64,000 nucleotides of DNA, taken from positions 1 through 64,000 of the forward strand of contig CAWJHV010000013.1 in NCBI GenBank assembly GCA_963842795.1, read 5' to 3'. Below are positions 45,166 through 55,430 of the stretch, in pieces. Made by a program: the position numbers and the translations under genes. Below the pieces are notes generated by a model that worked only from the letters and a program-made list of their open reading frames with translations, ran no database searches and had not been told where the DNA came from. The number at the start of each line of letters is the position of its first letter. Position 1 is the first letter of the stretch. The stretch is from WHSW01 sp963842795 (GTDB taxonomy: Bacteria > Actinomycetota > Thermoleophilia > Solirubrobacterales > 70-9).

Positions 45166-45448
45166 GGCCCATTCAACGGCGCAGAGGGCACTCGACTTTC
45201 ATCGGCACGCTCGAGCGGCGACCACGAGGCTGACCGAAGTCAGCCCAGGCGCGGTCGAATCAAGTCAAGCCGGGAACCAAACGGGCGGACCTCAGTGCGA
45301 TTCCTTGCGGCGCACGGTCAGGGGCAGGCTGGAAGATCCGGACTGGCCGAGGCGTTGTCGAGGCGGATCCGCGACTCGCCCGGCACCGGCGGCGGGGCGG
45401 GAGGTCCCCGGTACGAGCGGGCGGCAGGCGGGCGCGAGACCAAATCCC

Positions 45449-47318
45449 ATGTGCGGTATCTGCGGATCTACGGAGGACCCCGATCGTCTCGCGGTAGAAG
45501 CGATGAGCGAGGCCCTTCGCCATCGAGGTCCTGACGAGGAGGGCGTTCACGTCGATACAGCGACGGGCGTCGCGATCGCCGCCCGGCGCCTGAGCATCAT
45601 CGACGTTGCGGGCGGACAACAGCCTCGGGCAAACGAGGACGGAAGCGTCTGGGCCGTGCTCAACGGCGAGATCTACAACTACCAGGCGCTTCGGGAGCAC
45701 CTCGCCTCGCAAGGGACATCGGCTCCAGACGGAGTCGGACACCGAGGTTCTTCCCCACCTGTACGAGGAATACGGCGACGAGCTCGTCAATGCGCTCGAG
45801 GGCATGTTCGCGTTCGCGATCTGGGACGAGCGCCGCGGGCGCCTGCTCCTGGCGCGCGATCGCTTCGGAGAGAAGCCGCTGTTCTACGCGCGCGATCATC
45901 ACCGGCTGGTCTTCGCCTCGGAGGTCACGGCGCTCACCAAGGGGCTGCGGTCCCGGCCGGATGTCGCTCCTGCCGCTCTCGACGCCTTCTTCGTGTTCGG
46001 GTACGTGCCCGGGCCGGGCTCGATCCTCGACGGGATCCGCCAGCTGGAACCCGGGCACCTGTTGACCTGGGAGCACTCGACTCGCCGGCTCGATGCACGG
46101 CCCTACTGGAGACCGCCGGTACGCGAGATCGCCACCCGGGAGCCGGTGGACGAGCTCGCCGCCGAGGCGGGCCGGTTGCTCGAGCGCTCGATTCGCGGAC
46201 GCCTGCTGGCCGACGTGCCGCTTGGCGTCTTTCTGAGCGGCGGCGTTGACTCGACGCTCATCGCGGCGCTGGCAGCAAGGCAATCCAGCAAAGCGGTGAA
46301 GACGTTCACGGTCGGGTATGACACGGGGGCCGAGGACGAGCGAGCGGAGGCCCGCAGGATCGCGGCGCTGATCGGCACGGATCATCGCGACCTGGTCCTG
46401 ACCGGCGCCGATGCCGCGGATCGCGTTCCGCGTCTTCTCGCCGGACTCGATCAGCCGCTCGCCGATCAGGCGATCGTTCCGCTGCACGCCGTGGCCGAGT
46501 TCGCCAAGCGCGAGGTGACGGTGGCGATCGGCGGGGAGGGAGCCGACGAGCTCTTCGGCGGCTACCCGAGATACGGCTGGCTTCAGCGTGCGCCGTCGTG
46601 GCCCGGGTGGATCCAGGGGAGCCTGCCTCGGACGCCGCAGCCGACGGCTGACGCCCGTCTCAGCGGGCGCTTTCGTCGAGCGCTCGCCCTCGCGGTGCCG
46701 CGACCGCTTCTCGAACGCCACGTCGACTGGGTGACGGCGGGGCGGCGCGGGCTGCGTGCCCCACTGTACGGGCCGCGGCTGCTCGAGCGACTCGACTCGA
46801 ACCGGGTCCTGGCGGATCTCGCCACGCTGTACGAAGGTGGTACGGCCGCCTCGGTCGCGAAAACGCTGATGCGGCTGGATCAGCTCCATTGGCTGCCCGA
46901 TGACGTGCTGACGAAGGCCGATCGCGCGGGAATGCTCGTCTCATTGGAGATTCGCACCCCCTATCTGCACCGCGAGCTCGCCGAGTTCGCCTCGACCCTG
47001 CCGGCCCAGATGCAGATCGCCCATGGCGGCAAGCGACTCTTGCGCAGGCTGCTCAAGGGCCTGGTGCCAAGTGCGCCGCAGCGGCGCAAGGTGCCGTTTC
47101 TTCCGCCCGCCGCCGAGTGGCTGAGAGGGCCGATGCGACCGCTGCTGCGCGCCCAATTGGATCGGGGTGCGCTGTACGAGGAGGGCTGGTTCGAGCGCGA
47201 TCAGGCGCGCCACCTCAGTCGCGAGCACGCGGAGGGGCGCGGCGACTGGAGCCACGTGCTCTGGCCGCTGCTGGCCGCGGGACTGTGGCTCGATCGCTAC
47301 CGGGGGCTCGAAGGCTGA
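45449..47318 (+). CDS. asnB: Glutamine-hydrolysing asparagine synthetase (AsnB type), one frameshift
   Basis: About 620 aa after one correction. The start MCGICGSTEDPDRL carries the catalytic Cys2, and RHRGPDEEGV and VLNGEIYNYQALREHL complete the glutaminase site. Near 45715 the frame changes (a CAAGGGACAT run where one G fewer would keep the frame) and continues with TESDTEVLPHLYEEYGDELV. The synthetase domain has LSGGVDSTLIAALAAR and AIGGEGADELFGGYPRY. In polysaccharide loci these enzymes are thought to make or transfer amide groups. This is not the lasso cyclase. It starts the plus-strand unit with two GT4 genes. Confidence 0.85.
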
Positions 47319-48451
47319 TGCGAACGCTCGTCCTCACACCGGACTTCCCGCCGATGCTCGGCGGGATTCAGCTGCTGGTGCACCGCGTCACGAGGTACTT
47401 CACCGGGCTCGAGCCGCTCGTGGTCGCCTCGCGGAGCCCAGGGTCCGACGCCTACGATCGAGCGAGCGAGCTCGAGATTCGCCGCGCGATGACGCTCCCC
47501 GGCCCCCGGCCGCTCTCGACGTCGCTCCTGAACGCGAAGGCGCTCCAGGAGGGCCTTCGCTTCCGACCCGAGGCGATCCTGAGCGCGCACATCGTCACCA
47601 GCCCGGCCGCGGCCCTGCTTCGCAAGGCCCTCGGCGTCCCGGTGGTCCAGCTCTTCCATGCCAAGGAGATCGGAGCGCGGTCGTCGTTGGCGGGCTTTGC
47701 CGCGAGGAACGCCGACGCAAGCGTCACGGTCAGCCGGTACACGCGGGACCTGGTTCTCGCGGCGGGCGGGCCGCCGGACCGCATTCACTGCATCAGTCCC
47801 GGTGTCGACATTCCGGACCATCCGTCCGAGGCACGCGCCGAACGGCCCACCGTACTCACGATCGCCAGGCTGGAGGATCGCTACAAGGGCCACGACGTGC
47901 TGGTCCGCGCGATGGCCCTCGTCAGAGCGCGAGTGCCACACGCCCGGTGGGTGGTGCTGGGCGACGGCCCCCTGCGACCGGCACTCGAGGAGCTCGCGAC
48001 GGCCCATGGGCTGGACGCCGAGACGGTCCGGTTCCTCGGCCCGGTCTCCGACGAAGCGCGAGACGCGTGGCTGGATCGCGCGCACGTATTCGCCATGCCG
48101 AGTCGCCTTCCCGCCGGCGGATACGCGGGCGAGGGGTTCGGGATCGTCTACCTCGAGGCGGGAGCGCACGGGCTCCCCGTGGTCGCAGGTGACGTCGGCG
48201 GTGCGCTCGATGCGGTGGTCGATGGCGAGACCGGGCTGCTGGTGGACCCCACGGATCACGTGGCGGTCGCCGACGGGCTGTCCCGCCTGCTCGAGGAGCC
48301 GTCGTTCGCCGCGGAGCTGGGCGTCGCCGGCGCGGCGCGGGCGGCGCGGTTCGCATGGCCGGAGGTGGCGGGGCGGATCGAGCGGCTCACGGTCAGCCTC
48401 GTTCGAAACGGCCGCGAGTCGATCAGCGACACGGCGGACGCAGCACGATGA
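47318..48451 (+). CDS. Glycosyltransferase family 4 protein
   Basis: 377 aa from the ATG at 47318, overlapping the asparagine synthetase stop (TGATG). Start VLTPDFPPMLGGIQLLVHRV is classical GT4. Donor domain: PTVLTIARLEDRYKGHDVLV, RWVVLGDGPLRPALEE and EX7E GEGFGIVYLEAGAHGLPVV. The PIMB-like pattern suggests a mannosyltransferase-type fold, but the donor is not predictable. The next gene overlaps its stop as ATGA. Confidence 0.9.
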   Translation: MRTLVLTPDFPPMLGGIQLLVHRVTRYFTGLEPLVVASRSPGSDAYDRASELEIRRAMTLPGPRPLSTSLLNAKALQEGLRFRPEAILSAHIVTSPAAALLRKALGVPVVQLFHAKEIGARSSLAGFAARNADASVTVSRYTRDLVLAAGGPPDRIHCISPGVDIPDHPSEARAERPTVLTIARLEDRYKGHDVLVRAMALVRARVPHARWVVLGDGPLRPALEELATAHGLDAETVRFLGPVSDEARDAWLDRAHVFAMPSRLPAGGYAGEGFGIVYLEAGAHGLPVVAGDVGGALDAVVDGETGLLVDPTDHVAVADGLSRLLEEPSFAAELGVAGAARAARFAWPEVAGRIERLTVSLVRNGRESISDTADAAR

Positions 48452-49612
48452 GGGTGCTCTACGTCAACCACACCGGCCGGGTCAGCGGCGGTGAGCGCTC
48501 GCTGATCACGCTGCTGCGCGCCCTGCCTGATGATGTCGACGCAACCGTCGCGTGCCCCCCGGGTGAGCTCGCGACTCAGCTTGCCGCCATGGACGTCACC
48601 GTCGCAACGATCCCCGGGACCGACGGCAGCCTGCGAGTCCACCCACTCCGAACTCCTCGGGCGCTGGCCGAGATCGGCAGAGCGGGCGTCCGCGTCGCCC
48701 GGCTCGCGCGGTCTCTCGACGTGGACCTGGTCCATGCCAACTCGATCCGCGCCGGGCTCGTGACCTCGGTGGCTTCGAGGATCACACCTCGACCGACCGT
48801 CGTCCACGTCCGCGATTGCCTTCCCGACGGCGTCGTATCGAGGGCGACCTTCGGCGTGATCGGTCGTTGCTCGGACGCTGTGATCGCCAACTCGCAACAC
48901 ACTCGCGCCCGCCTCCCCCGGTCCGCCGCCCGCACACGCGTCCTCCACAACGCCGTCGAGGTCGACAGGTTCGTCCCGACACTGGGCAGGTCAGCCGCTC
49001 GCGATCGCCTGGGCCTGGACCGAGATGCCACGGCGCTGGCGATCGTCGCCCAGATCACCCCTTGGAAGGCGCAGGACGATGCGATCCGGATCGCGGCGCT
49101 GCTGCGACAGGACTACCCGGAGATTCGGCTACTGGTCGTCGGCTCCCCGCAGTTCACGAGCCGCGCGACCCGCTATGACAATCAGGCGTTCATGCGCCGG
49201 CTCCGCGAGCTCACGATCGAGCTCGAGATCGAACCGTCGGTCAGTTTCCTCGGCCACCGCGAGGACGTGCCCGCTCTGCTCGAGGCAACGGACGTCGTCC
49301 TCGCACCATCCTGGGAGGAGCCCTTCGGGCGGGCGATCATCGAGGCGATGGCCGCCGGCGTTCCGGTCGCGGCGACCCGGGTCGGTGGTCCCGCGGAGAT
49401 CATCGACCATGGGCGCGACGGTCTGCTCCTCGAGCCTCGCAGCCCGGAGCTATGGGCCCAGGCGTTGCGCGAGCCTGCTCGCCGACGCGACCGAGCTGCG
49501 CGCCATGGGGCGCAGGGCAAGGACGACGGCAGAGACAGGGTTCGGGGTGAAGCGCCACGTAGACGCCACCATGGAGGTCTACGCGGCTGTGACCGCCTCG
49601 GCCGGCGGGTAG
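48448..49612 (+). CDS. Glycosyltransferase family 4 protein, frameshift near the C-terminus
   Basis: Main frame from the ATG at 48448: VLYVNHTGRVSGGERSLITL, VVHVRDCLPDGVVS, ALAIVAQITPWKAQDDAI and EX7E WEEPFGRAIIEAMAAGVPVA. Near 49470 homology moves to another frame (SLLADATELRAMGRRARTTA) and ends at 49612. One indel restores about 388 aa. The 3' end overlaps the convergent glycosyltransferase gene by 34 bases, so the corrected stop matters for both. Confidence 0.82.
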
Positions 49613-50880
49613 GCGACCCCGCGGGCCCTTTCCACCGCGGCTTGCACTTCCTCGACGAGCCGCCGCTGGAAGTGCCGCGTGGAGAAGTGCGCGGCATGCT
49701 CCGCAACGCGGCGCGGCGCGAACGCCTCGAAGTCCGTACCGGCGAGCGCGCGGGCGAATCCGTCGACGTCGTCGGTGGCGACCAGCACTCCGGTCTCGCC
49801 GTCGATCACCGTCTCGAGCGCGCCTCCGTCGGCCGCGGCGACCACGGGCCTGCCCGCCGCCTGGGACTCGACAGCCGCGATTCCGAACTCCTCGACGGCC
49901 GGCATGAGCAACGCTCGTGCGCGACCGTAGAGCGCCGAAAGCTCCTCGTCGCTGATCCGCCCGAGGAACCGTGCGGTGCCGTGCGGCTCTCCGAAAGCCT
50001 CCTCCAATCGCGCCCGCTCGGGCCCTTCCCCGACGACCGCGACCGGCACCCGAGCCTTGAGCGCGGCCTCGAGGGCGACGTCGACGCGCTTGTGGCGGAC
50101 CAACTCGGTGACGATCAGGAAGAAGTCTTCGACCGGTCGAGGGGTGAACCGCTCCACCTCGACCGGCGGGTGGACGACGGTCGAGTCGCGGTCCCAGTAG
50201 CGGGCAATCCGAGCCCGGGTGATCTCGGAGTTGGCGATGTAATGACCGACTCGTCTGGCCGCGCTGAGGTCGGCTCGTCGGACCTGCTTCAGCGCGAGGT
50301 CGACGATCGGTCGCAGGGGGACTGGTGCCTCGCTGCGTGCTCGGTCGCGCTCGAACCAGGCGTAGCGCATCGGGCTGTGACAGTAGGAAACGTGAACCGC
50401 CGATGCACCGGGTGTCACAGTGTGTGCGAATGCGCTGCTGCTCGACACGATCAGGTCGTGGCCTTGCAAGCGAAGGCGCTTGATCGCGTCCGGAAACAGC
50501 GGCAGCAGCTTGCGGAACCCGGCTTGCCGGACACCCGTGTGCTGGAGGTAGGAGGTGTGCACCTCGCGGTGGTCGAAGCGATGCTCGGTGCCCTCCCGGT
50601 CGTAGAGGAGCGTGTAGATCGGAGCATCGGGAAAGCACTCCGCAAGCGCCGCGAAGGTGCGCTCGGCGCCGCGCATGACGAGTAGGTAATCGTGCACGAG
50701 AGCTACGGAACCAACCGCGTCGAGCGACGGCGTCGCTTCGAAGCGATACCTGTCGAAGCGCCTGCCGTTGCGTTCCCGGCCGCGCTCCGGCCGGTCCAGT
50801 GCCCTGGGCCGATCGGTACCGGGGTACGAGTTCGCACTCGCCACGGTTCCCGCTCGAGCCTGAGATCGGTGCCCATCCAT
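49579..50880 (-). CDS. Glycosyltransferase family 4 protein
   Basis: Up to 433 aa. The conserved sequence begins at about residue 55 (SVALVHDYLLVMRGAERTFA); the Arg-rich segment before it may not be translated. Later motifs: HVSYCHSPMRYAWF, IANSEITRARIARYW, FFLIVTELVRHKRVDVALEA, VAVVGEGPERARLEEA and EX7E EEFGIAAVESQAAGRPVV. The HDYLLVMRGAER start resembles polysaccharide mannosyltransferases (WbaZ-like). Orientation is opposite to the upstream unit. Confidence 0.86.
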   Translation of the reverse strand: MDGHRSQARAGTVASANSYPGTDRPRALDRPERGRERNGRRFDRYRFEATPSLDAVGSVALVHDYLLVMRGAERTFAALAECFPDAPIYTLLYDREGTEHRFDHREVHTSYLQHTGVRQAGFRKLLPLFPDAIKRLRLQGHDLIVSSSSAFAHTVTPGASAVHVSYCHSPMRYAWFERDRARSEAPVPLRPIVDLALKQVRRADLSAARRVGHYIANSEITRARIARYWDRDSTVVHPPVEVERFTPRPVEDFFLIVTELVRHKRVDVALEAALKARVPVAVVGEGPERARLEEAFGEPHGTARFLGRISDEELSALYGRARALLMPAVEEFGIAAVESQAAGRPVVAAADGGALETVIDGETGVLVATDDVDGFARALAGTDFEAFAPRRVAEHAAHFSTRHFQRRLVEEVQAAVERARGVAYPPAEAVTAA

Positions 50881-50968
50881 GGTCGTTCACAGGAGGAACG
50901 CGAGTGACGGTCACGCTTTCGTGCGCCGGAGGAGCAGTTCCGACGGAATTGGAACCCTCAGCGGTAGC

Positions 50969-51457
50969 TCAGGTATCCATGCGTTCTCTGAGGCGCCGCA
51001 GTCCTCGGTAGATCCTGCCCTCGACCCGCGACAGGGGCTCATCCACTACCCGGGCTACTTCGGGCACAGTGAGGTCACCCCCGAACCGCAGGGCAATCGC
51101 CTCCCGCTCGTTGGCCGGCAGCGACTGCATCGCGCTTCGGAGCTCCGCTCCGTTGAGCACTTGATCCTCGAATCCTGGTTCCGCGTGGGATCCGTTGACC
51201 TCCAGCTCGCCGATCGCCCGCGACTCCACCGCCGCCCGTCGTTGGAGGTCGCGCAGCCGATTCAGGGCGATCGCATAGAGCCACGTCTTTCCATCCCCCC
51301 GGCCCGGGTCGAACTTGCTGCGCGAGCGCAGAGCGCGCTCGAATGCATCGCCGAGGACATCCTCCGCGAGCGTCCTGTCACCCCCGTGGTAGACCAGAAA
51401 GCCGAACAACGATTGGGCGTGGGCCTCGAAGAAGATCTCGAAATCGTCGGTCTGCAT
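50969..51457 (-). CDS. ECF-type RNA polymerase sigma factor
   Basis: 162 aa, typical ECF length. Region 2: FFEAHAQSLFGFLVYHGGDR followed by LAEDVLGDAFERALRSRSKF, with TWLYAIALNRLRDLQRR. Region 4: LRSAMQSLPANEREAIALRF then LTVPEVARVVDEPLSRVEGR, the expected helix-turn-helix. It is divergent from the LPFTG membrane protein gene, separated by 47 bases, an arrangement common for a sigma factor and its membrane partner. Confidence 0.9.
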   Translation of the reverse strand: MQTDDFEIFFEAHAQSLFGFLVYHGGDRTLAEDVLGDAFERALRSRSKFDPGRGDGKTWLYAIALNRLRDLQRRAAVESRAIGELEVNGSHAEPGFEDQVLNGAELRSAMQSLPANEREAIALRFGGDLTVPEVARVVDEPLSRVEGRIYRGLRRLRERMDT

Positions 51458-51504
51458 GCGGTTGTCTGATCAGGAATCCAGTGGTCCGTTCGTATAGGCA
51501 ACGC

Positions 51505-52092
51505 ATGACCGACCCCAACTCATCCGACCTGTCGCCGGCAGATCAGGACCTCTCCACCCTCGGCGAGCGGCTGCGGACGGAGCGCGCCACGCTCTCGCCG
51601 CTGGAGCTCGACGGGATCAAGGTCGCGATCCTCGGCCGCACGGGTCGCCGTCCGAGCCGGCGGCGAGTGGCCGCGAGGCTGGCCGGCCTCGGTGCCCTCG
51701 CCTGCGGTGTCCTGCTGACGGGCGCCGGAGTCACCCTGGGCGTCGTGGCGGTCGGCGACACAGGTAACGCTGCGTTGCTCGCCGAGCAAGGCAGCATCGA
51801 AGTCCCGAACGTGAACGCATCCGACGTCAAGGGCGAGACCGGCGGGGGTGGCGGTGGCACCCAACCCGGCGGTGGCCATGAGGTTCACGGCGAGGCGGGC
51901 GGCGGCACTCCGACCCCGACCGGCGAGGATCTCCGCCCCCCTAAAATCCGCCCGACGGCCCAGGTGGCAGCCGCCGGGACCCGGTCGCTCCCGTTCACGG
52001 GCTACCTCGCCGCTCCATTGCTGGGGATCGGGCTCCTGCTGGGAAGCGCGGGGGTGCTCCTGCGCCGTCGCCAGCGCCCGATCGCCCGCTAG
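51505..52092 (+). CDS. Membrane-anchored protein with LPFTG sortase-type motif next to a sigma factor
   Basis: 195 aa. The cytoplasmic N-terminus (SDLSPADQDLSTLGERLRTE) leads into a transmembrane helix (LAGLGALACGVLLTGAGVTL). Then come an extracellular Gly/Thr/Pro-rich linker, LPFTG, a second hydrophobic segment (YLAAPLLGIGLLLGSAGVLL) and RRRQR. This is a complete LPxTG cell-wall sorting signal. The short N-terminal domain could bind the divergent sigma factor, making it an anti-sigma-like protein, but it lacks a ZAS zinc motif. No sortase gene is in the window. It overlaps the convergent gene at 52089 by 4 bases. Confidence 0.75.
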   Translation: MTDPNSSDLSPADQDLSTLGERLRTERATLSPLELDGIKVAILGRTGRRPSRRRVAARLAGLGALACGVLLTGAGVTLGVVAVGDTGNAALLAEQGSIEVPNVNASDVKGETGGGGGGTQPGGGHEVHGEAGGGTPTPTGEDLRPPKIRPTAQVAAAGTRSLPFTGYLAAPLLGIGLLLGSAGVLLRRRQRPIAR

Positions 52093-54134
52093 CCGAGCGG
52101 GCGGCCCCAGACCATCGGCCGCGGCAGCCGGTCCGCGTTCCGGCGCCAAGTGGCCGGATCGTCGCCCGCGAATGCCGCGACCGCAGCCTCCGTCGCCGGC
52201 TCGAGCGGGTTCAGCTCCCGCGTGCGGCGGGCCTGCGAGCGTGGGTCGACACCGGCCGCAGCCAGCGCCAGGGAATAGCCGTAGTGGTATTCCCAATTCT
52301 CGCGGTCCAACGAGACCGCGCGGCGCATCATCGTCACGCCGAGATGGGGCGCTCCCGAGCTAACGTCGCAGTAGCCGAGCAGTACGTAGGGCTCCGGCCG
52401 GTCGCCAAACGCCGAGAGCGAGGAGAGCGACGCGTCGACCGCGGCGGGGCAGTCGTCGCGCTCGAATGCGGCCAGGCCCTGGTTGAGGCGAAGCTGCGAG
52501 ATGGTCAGTCGCGCCGGAAGCAGGCAGAGAGCGAGCAGGCCGGCGACGGCGACCACGCGCGGGATCACGCGCCATCGGCCCGCGGCGCGCGCGGGCGCGG
52601 TCCCGGCGAGGGCGGCCCCGCCGGCAAAGAAGAGCCAGGCCGTCAGGGCGGGCATCTCCCAGAGCCAGTCGAGACCGGCCTCGAGTAGCCAGGCGACGTA
52701 GGCGGCGAGGAACCCGGCGAAAAGCGCGCGCTCCGAGCCGCGCGCGCGGCGCGCGAAGCCGAAGCCGATCGTCCCCAACACAACGAGCAAAAGGACGACA
52801 CCGACGATCCCGAGCTCGGCCAGGTTCTCGAGGTAGAGGGAGTGTGCGTCGCGGACGTCCGTCTTGACCGGCCTGTGCTCGTTCCAGGCGGTCTGGAAGG
52901 TGGCGGCTCCCGACCCGGCGAGCGGGTGGCGCTCGAACTCCGCCAGGGCGACGTCCCAGTGGTCGATCCGCACCTGGCTGCTGAAGTGCGTGAGGCGGTC
53001 ACGCGGAAGCTCGCTGCGATCTCTCCCCGGCGGTGCCGAGAGTTCGTCGACGGCCTGATCGAGCTTTGCCGGGACTCCGCCGACGAGGGCCGCGACGACG
53101 ATCGCGAAAACCGCCACCGTGGCCCCGCCCCACGCCACGGCCGGATTCAGCCGCGACGGCAACCTTCGGTCGACCGGCCGCAGGAGGACCATCAATGCCG
53201 CGGCGCCGGCGCCGGCAAGAGCTACGACCAGGGCCAGGTGATGCCCCTGGGCGATCGCCGCCTGCGTTCGCGACTCGGCCGTCACGAGCAGGTCGGCATC
53301 CAGGGCCGCGACGACCGCCACGCCGCAGGCGGGGCCGATGGCCACGATCGCGCTAAGGATCCCCGGCCCGAATCCGACGACGACCAACACGGCGAGCCCT
53401 GCGACCGTTGCAAGCACCGGCCCCCGGCCAAGAGTGAGCACGAGCGTAGCCGCGAGGATCGGAGTCGCGGCGGCCGCGAGCGCACGTCCGGCGAGCGCTC
53501 CCCGGCGGTCCGCCGCGATCGAGGCACAGAGGATGAGCGTGAGCCCGGCGAGGAAGCCGAGGGCGTTCCAGTAGGTGAGCGGGAAGCTGAGCCGCGTGTC
53601 GTCCATGCCCGGCGTAGTCGAGAACAGATCGGGCAGCGTGCGGGACGCCAGTCCCGCGACGCACACCGCGAACCCCCCGAGGGCGACAGCGCGCATTACC
53701 CACCGCATGCGGTCGGCACTCGGGGCCAAGATCGCGCCGAGCAGGAGCGCGAACAGATAGAGCAGATCGCGATCGAAGTCGACAACCCCCCGGACCGGCG
53801 AGTCGGACCACAGGGTCGACGCAAGCACCCATCCGCAGTAGAGGGCCATGGCCACGGCGGCCACGGCGAAGCGGCGGGAGTAATGGGCGGCCGGCCGGCG
53901 GGCGAAGGCGAACCAACACACGAGACAGCCGGCGAGGAGCAAGGCGACGATGCCGGCGGTCGCGGGAAAGTAGCCGCCCGTCGCGAATCCGGCAGCCGCG
54001 ACCAGCAGCGCGGCCGGCAGCGCGGCGATGACGAGCGTCGACGTCGCGCGGGTACTCAACGCCTTTCGCTGATCGGCCACCCGGCTTCGCACCTCATGCG
54101 TGTGGAACGGCTGACCGCGAGGGCGAATTTCCAT
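52089..54134 (-). CDS. O-antigen ligase/polymerase-like membrane protein with C-terminal TPR-like region
   Basis: 681 aa with more than ten hydrophobic helices from residue 30 to about 560 (TLVIAALPAALLVAAAGFA, LLYLFALLLGAILA, ILAATLVLTLGRG, GVVLLLVVLGTIGFGFA). Periplasmic loop motif: DHWDVALAEFERHPLAGSGA and DVRDAHSLYLENLAELGIVG, the Wzy/WaaL (O-antigen ligase) signature with its His. The C-terminal about 120 residues are helical repeats (LAAFERDDCPAAVDASLSSL). It is a second polymerase/ligase besides that at 41698; a role in attaching the polymer to a surface acceptor is plausible. Confidence 0.85.
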   Translation of the reverse strand: MEIRPRGQPFHTHEVRSRVADQRKALSTRATSTLVIAALPAALLVAAAGFATGGYFPATAGIVALLLAGCLVCWFAFARRPAAHYSRRFAVAAVAMALYCGWVLASTLWSDSPVRGVVDFDRDLLYLFALLLGAILAPSADRMRWVMRAVALGGFAVCVAGLASRTLPDLFSTTPGMDDTRLSFPLTYWNALGFLAGLTLILCASIAADRRGALAGRALAAAATPILAATLVLTLGRGPVLATVAGLAVLVVVGFGPGILSAIVAIGPACGVAVVAALDADLLVTAESRTQAAIAQGHHLALVVALAGAGAAALMVLLRPVDRRLPSRLNPAVAWGGATVAVFAIVVAALVGGVPAKLDQAVDELSAPPGRDRSELPRDRLTHFSSQVRIDHWDVALAEFERHPLAGSGAATFQTAWNEHRPVKTDVRDAHSLYLENLAELGIVGVVLLLVVLGTIGFGFARRARGSERALFAGFLAAYVAWLLEAGLDWLWEMPALTAWLFFAGGAALAGTAPARAAGRWRVIPRVVAVAGLLALCLLPARLTISQLRLNQGLAAFERDDCPAAVDASLSSLSAFGDRPEPYVLLGYCDVSSGAPHLGVTMMRRAVSLDRENWEYHYGYSLALAAAGVDPRSQARRTRELNPLEPATEAAVAAFAGDDPATWRRNADRLPRPMVWGRPLG

Positions 54135-54245
54135 GCCCCGGGTGCGACCGGCGCAAACCCTGACGACTGGACCAATGTACGAATCTCAGACCATCCGCAA
54201 GGTTCTGGGCGCAAGTCAACCGCCGCGGCGGCGTTGGTGCAGCAG

Positions 54246-55328
54246 ATGGTCACCAAGGGCATGCTCTTTGCGCGCGGAGGAGCTGGGCCCGTTCGGCGAA
54301 TGCGGACTCCCCGAACGGCGATCGGTCGTTGCACTCCGAGTGTCCGCTCGCGACCCTGCCGCTCGCCAACCGGCCGCTGCTCGACCACGCGCTCGACACG
54401 CTCCTCGATGCGGGCGTGGTCGAGGTCGCCTTGATCGTCGACCGTGAGATCGCGACCGAAGTCCGCCAAATCGTCGACAGCCGCGATGCCGGCCCGGAGC
54501 TCACCTGGATAGAGCGCCAGTCCGACCAGGGGTTCGCCGCAGCCGTCGACCTCGCCGGCGACTTCCTGGCCGGGGAGGGCTGTGTCGTCCACCTCGGTGA
54601 CAGCCTTACTCGCACCCCCCTGAGCGGTGTGCTCGGGAGCGCGCTGGCCGGCCCGAACGACAGCGTTCAACTGCTGCGGTCCGACGCCCCGGACCTGGGC
54701 GGCGTGCGACCCCTGTTCTCGGCCGAGCACACAGAGCGCGGCTCGATGCCACGCGAGGAGCACGTCGGCATCTACTTCCTGGGCTCTGGACTCGAGGCAG
54801 CCGCGGCGGCCTCGTCATCCAACGCGCGACTCGATCACGAGGTCCTGGACGTGATCTGCAAACTGACGGAGCGGGGTGGGCGACGCGGCGTCGTCGAGCT
54901 CGAGGACTCGTGGCGTTATCAACCCCGCTCCAGGAACCTGCTCCAGGGAAATCGGTTCGCCCTCGAGTCCCTGAAGCCCGCCGTGCTTCGAGGAGAGCTT
55001 GGTGGACAGTGACATCCAGGGGCCCGTGGATATCCACCCCGACGCCAGGGTGAAGTCGAGCGTCGTCCGCGGGCCCGTCGTGATCGGCGCGGGCGCTCAG
55101 ATCACAGACGCCTACATCGGCCCCTACACATCCATTGCGGAGCGGGTCGAGGTCGCCGGCGCCGAGGTCGAGCACTCGATGATTCTCGCGGGGGCGCGAA
55201 TCCAGCACCTCCGCGATCGGCTCGAGGCCAGCATCGTCGGGCCGAACGCGCGTGTCTATCGCGAATTCCGGCTCCCCCGCGGGCTGCGGCTGGAGGTCGG
55301 CCGGAGCGCAGAAGTCTCGCTCAACTAG
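54246..55328 (+). CDS. Sugar nucleotidylyltransferase of the long RmlA/StrD type, two compensating frameshifts
   Basis: About 360 aa if reconstructed. It starts KGMLFARGGAGPVRRMRTPR, a degraded-looking version of LAGGxGTRLRPLT. Near 54315 the frame shifts to LPLANRPLLDHALDTLLDAG, CVVHLGDSLTRTPLSG and EHVGIYFLGSG. Near 55000 it returns to the first frame for a left-handed beta-helix C-terminus (IQGPVDIHPDARVKSSVVRG, PVVIGAGAQITDAYIGPYTS). Long-form glucose-1-phosphate thymidylyltransferases have this layout. The G-rich nucleotide loop reads ARGGAGPVRR, lacking the usual TRLRP, so activity is uncertain. Confidence 0.72.
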
Positions 55329-55379
55329 GCCGATTTGAGCCCGGTGGGCGACCACCGAGCCTGGGTCAACTCCAGGTCA

Positions 55380-55430
55380 TACAAAACTACGTAAACCTCT
55401 TCCGTACAAACTACGTAACGTACAAATTAC
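55380..55430. repeat. AT-rich direct repeats upstream of a sigma-factor gene
   Basis: TACAAAACTACGTAA (55380-55394), TACAAACTACGTAA (55405-55418) and a partial TACAAATTAC (55421-55430) stand out in an otherwise GC-rich window. They lie about 180-230 bases before the sigma-factor ATG. Start-to-start spacing is 25 and 16 bases. Repeated sites of this kind usually bind a regulator; the binding protein is unknown. Confidence 0.6.

Noticed and set aside
45449..47318. Asparagine synthetase as a second lasso cyclase
   Set aside because: It keeps the glutaminase Cys2 and lies among glycosyltransferases without B1/B2 or a leader-motif peptide nearby.
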